Origin: an uncultured Oscillospiraceae bacterium
Lineage (GTDB): Bacteria > Bacillota > Clostridia > Oscillospirales > Ruminococcaceae
Length of the DNA stretch: 13,177 bases
Reading direction: 5' to 3'
NCBI GenBank assembly: GCA_910587135.1
Contig: CAJULF010000068.1
Location: forward strand, 1 to 13,177
A program made the position numbers and the translations under genes. Positions 13,084-13,177 of this stretch are shown piece by piece (the first letter of the stretch is position 1; the number at the start of each line of letters is the position of its first letter). The notes beneath the pieces were generated by a model. That model saw only the letters and a list, made by a program, of their open reading frames with translations, did not search any database and was not told the DNA's origin.

Positions 13084-13177
13084 AAAGGCAACACCGCACA
13101 ATGGAGTTAAAATCCGCCGCCTCAAATAACAGCACTAAGGCAGAGTACAGCATTGCTAAATTCCGTTCGCATGGCGC
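13084..13177 (-). repeat. Dispersed repeat end (GCGGTGTTGCC), running off the window
   Basis: The minus strand reads TGTGCGGTGTTGCCTTT at 13100-13084, the same end as at 199-214 and 8411-8427. The remaining bases to 13177 contain no supported gene: the only minus-strand frame from an ATG near the edge stops after 16 codons. They are probably more of the same element, continuing beyond the window. Confidence 0.55.

Noticed and set aside
1..13177. CRISPR array, tRNA, rRNA or integrase attachment site
   Set aside because: No regularly spaced direct repeats, cloverleaf-like tRNA ends, rRNA sequence or integrase gene were seen. The repeats present are palindromic and dispersed.

Overview
The window looks like a chromosomal segment from a Gram-positive, low-to-mid G+C anaerobe of the class Clostridia, most plausibly a Ruminococcus/Oscillospiraceae-type gut bacterium. 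This is an inference from strong AGGAGG-type ribosome binding sites, TTGACA/TATAAT promoters, translationally coupled operons, a YolD-like protein with a clostridial-type Y-family polymerase, and short palindromic repeats dispersed between genes. No rRNA, tRNA, CRISPR array or complete transposase is visible.

Layout. (1) 1-248 is a composite of repeat modules with a large imperfect palindrome. (2) 366-5463 is a tightly coupled four-gene operon: an OmpR/PhoB-type response regulator, a six-helix sensor histidine kinase with an acidic C-terminal tail, a 560-residue membrane protein with a large predicted extracytoplasmic domain, and a 180-residue membrane protein. It ends in a strong terminator. 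I recognise the regulators but not the two membrane proteins. They are the best candidates for an undescribed function, perhaps as part of the sensing or output of the two-component system. (3) 5464-5797 holds a promoter into which a short MITE-like repeat appears to have inserted, leaving two copies of a palindromic -10 region in front of a chloramphenicol-phosphotransferase-like P-loop kinase (5798-6322). (4) 6706-8202 encodes a Y-family (UmuC-like) translesion polymerase behind a consensus promoter whose -10 is bracketed by an inverted repeat. (5) 8203-8484 holds an orphan consensus promoter and a 99-bp hairpin repeat but no gene. (6) 8485-11435 is a sugar-metabolism cassette: an AraC-family regulator divergent from a TIM-barrel sugar isomerase/epimerase and a Gfo/Idh/MocA dehydrogenase, with back-to-back promoters. 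(7) 11511-11948 encodes a YolD-like protein, a family that normally neighbours Y-family polymerases. Here it lies 3.3 kb away beyond the sugar cassette. (8) 12100-12858 encodes an EamA/DMT-type transporter that looks internally shortened, followed by a terminator. (9) 12942-13177 again holds the repeat modules, inverted relative to those at the left end.

Together the window combines one signalling/membrane operon of unknown purpose, a small nucleotide-binding kinase, a split translesion-synthesis pair and a sugar oxidation/isomerisation cassette. The pieces are separated by related non-coding repeats, which suggests that these repeats helped shape the region.
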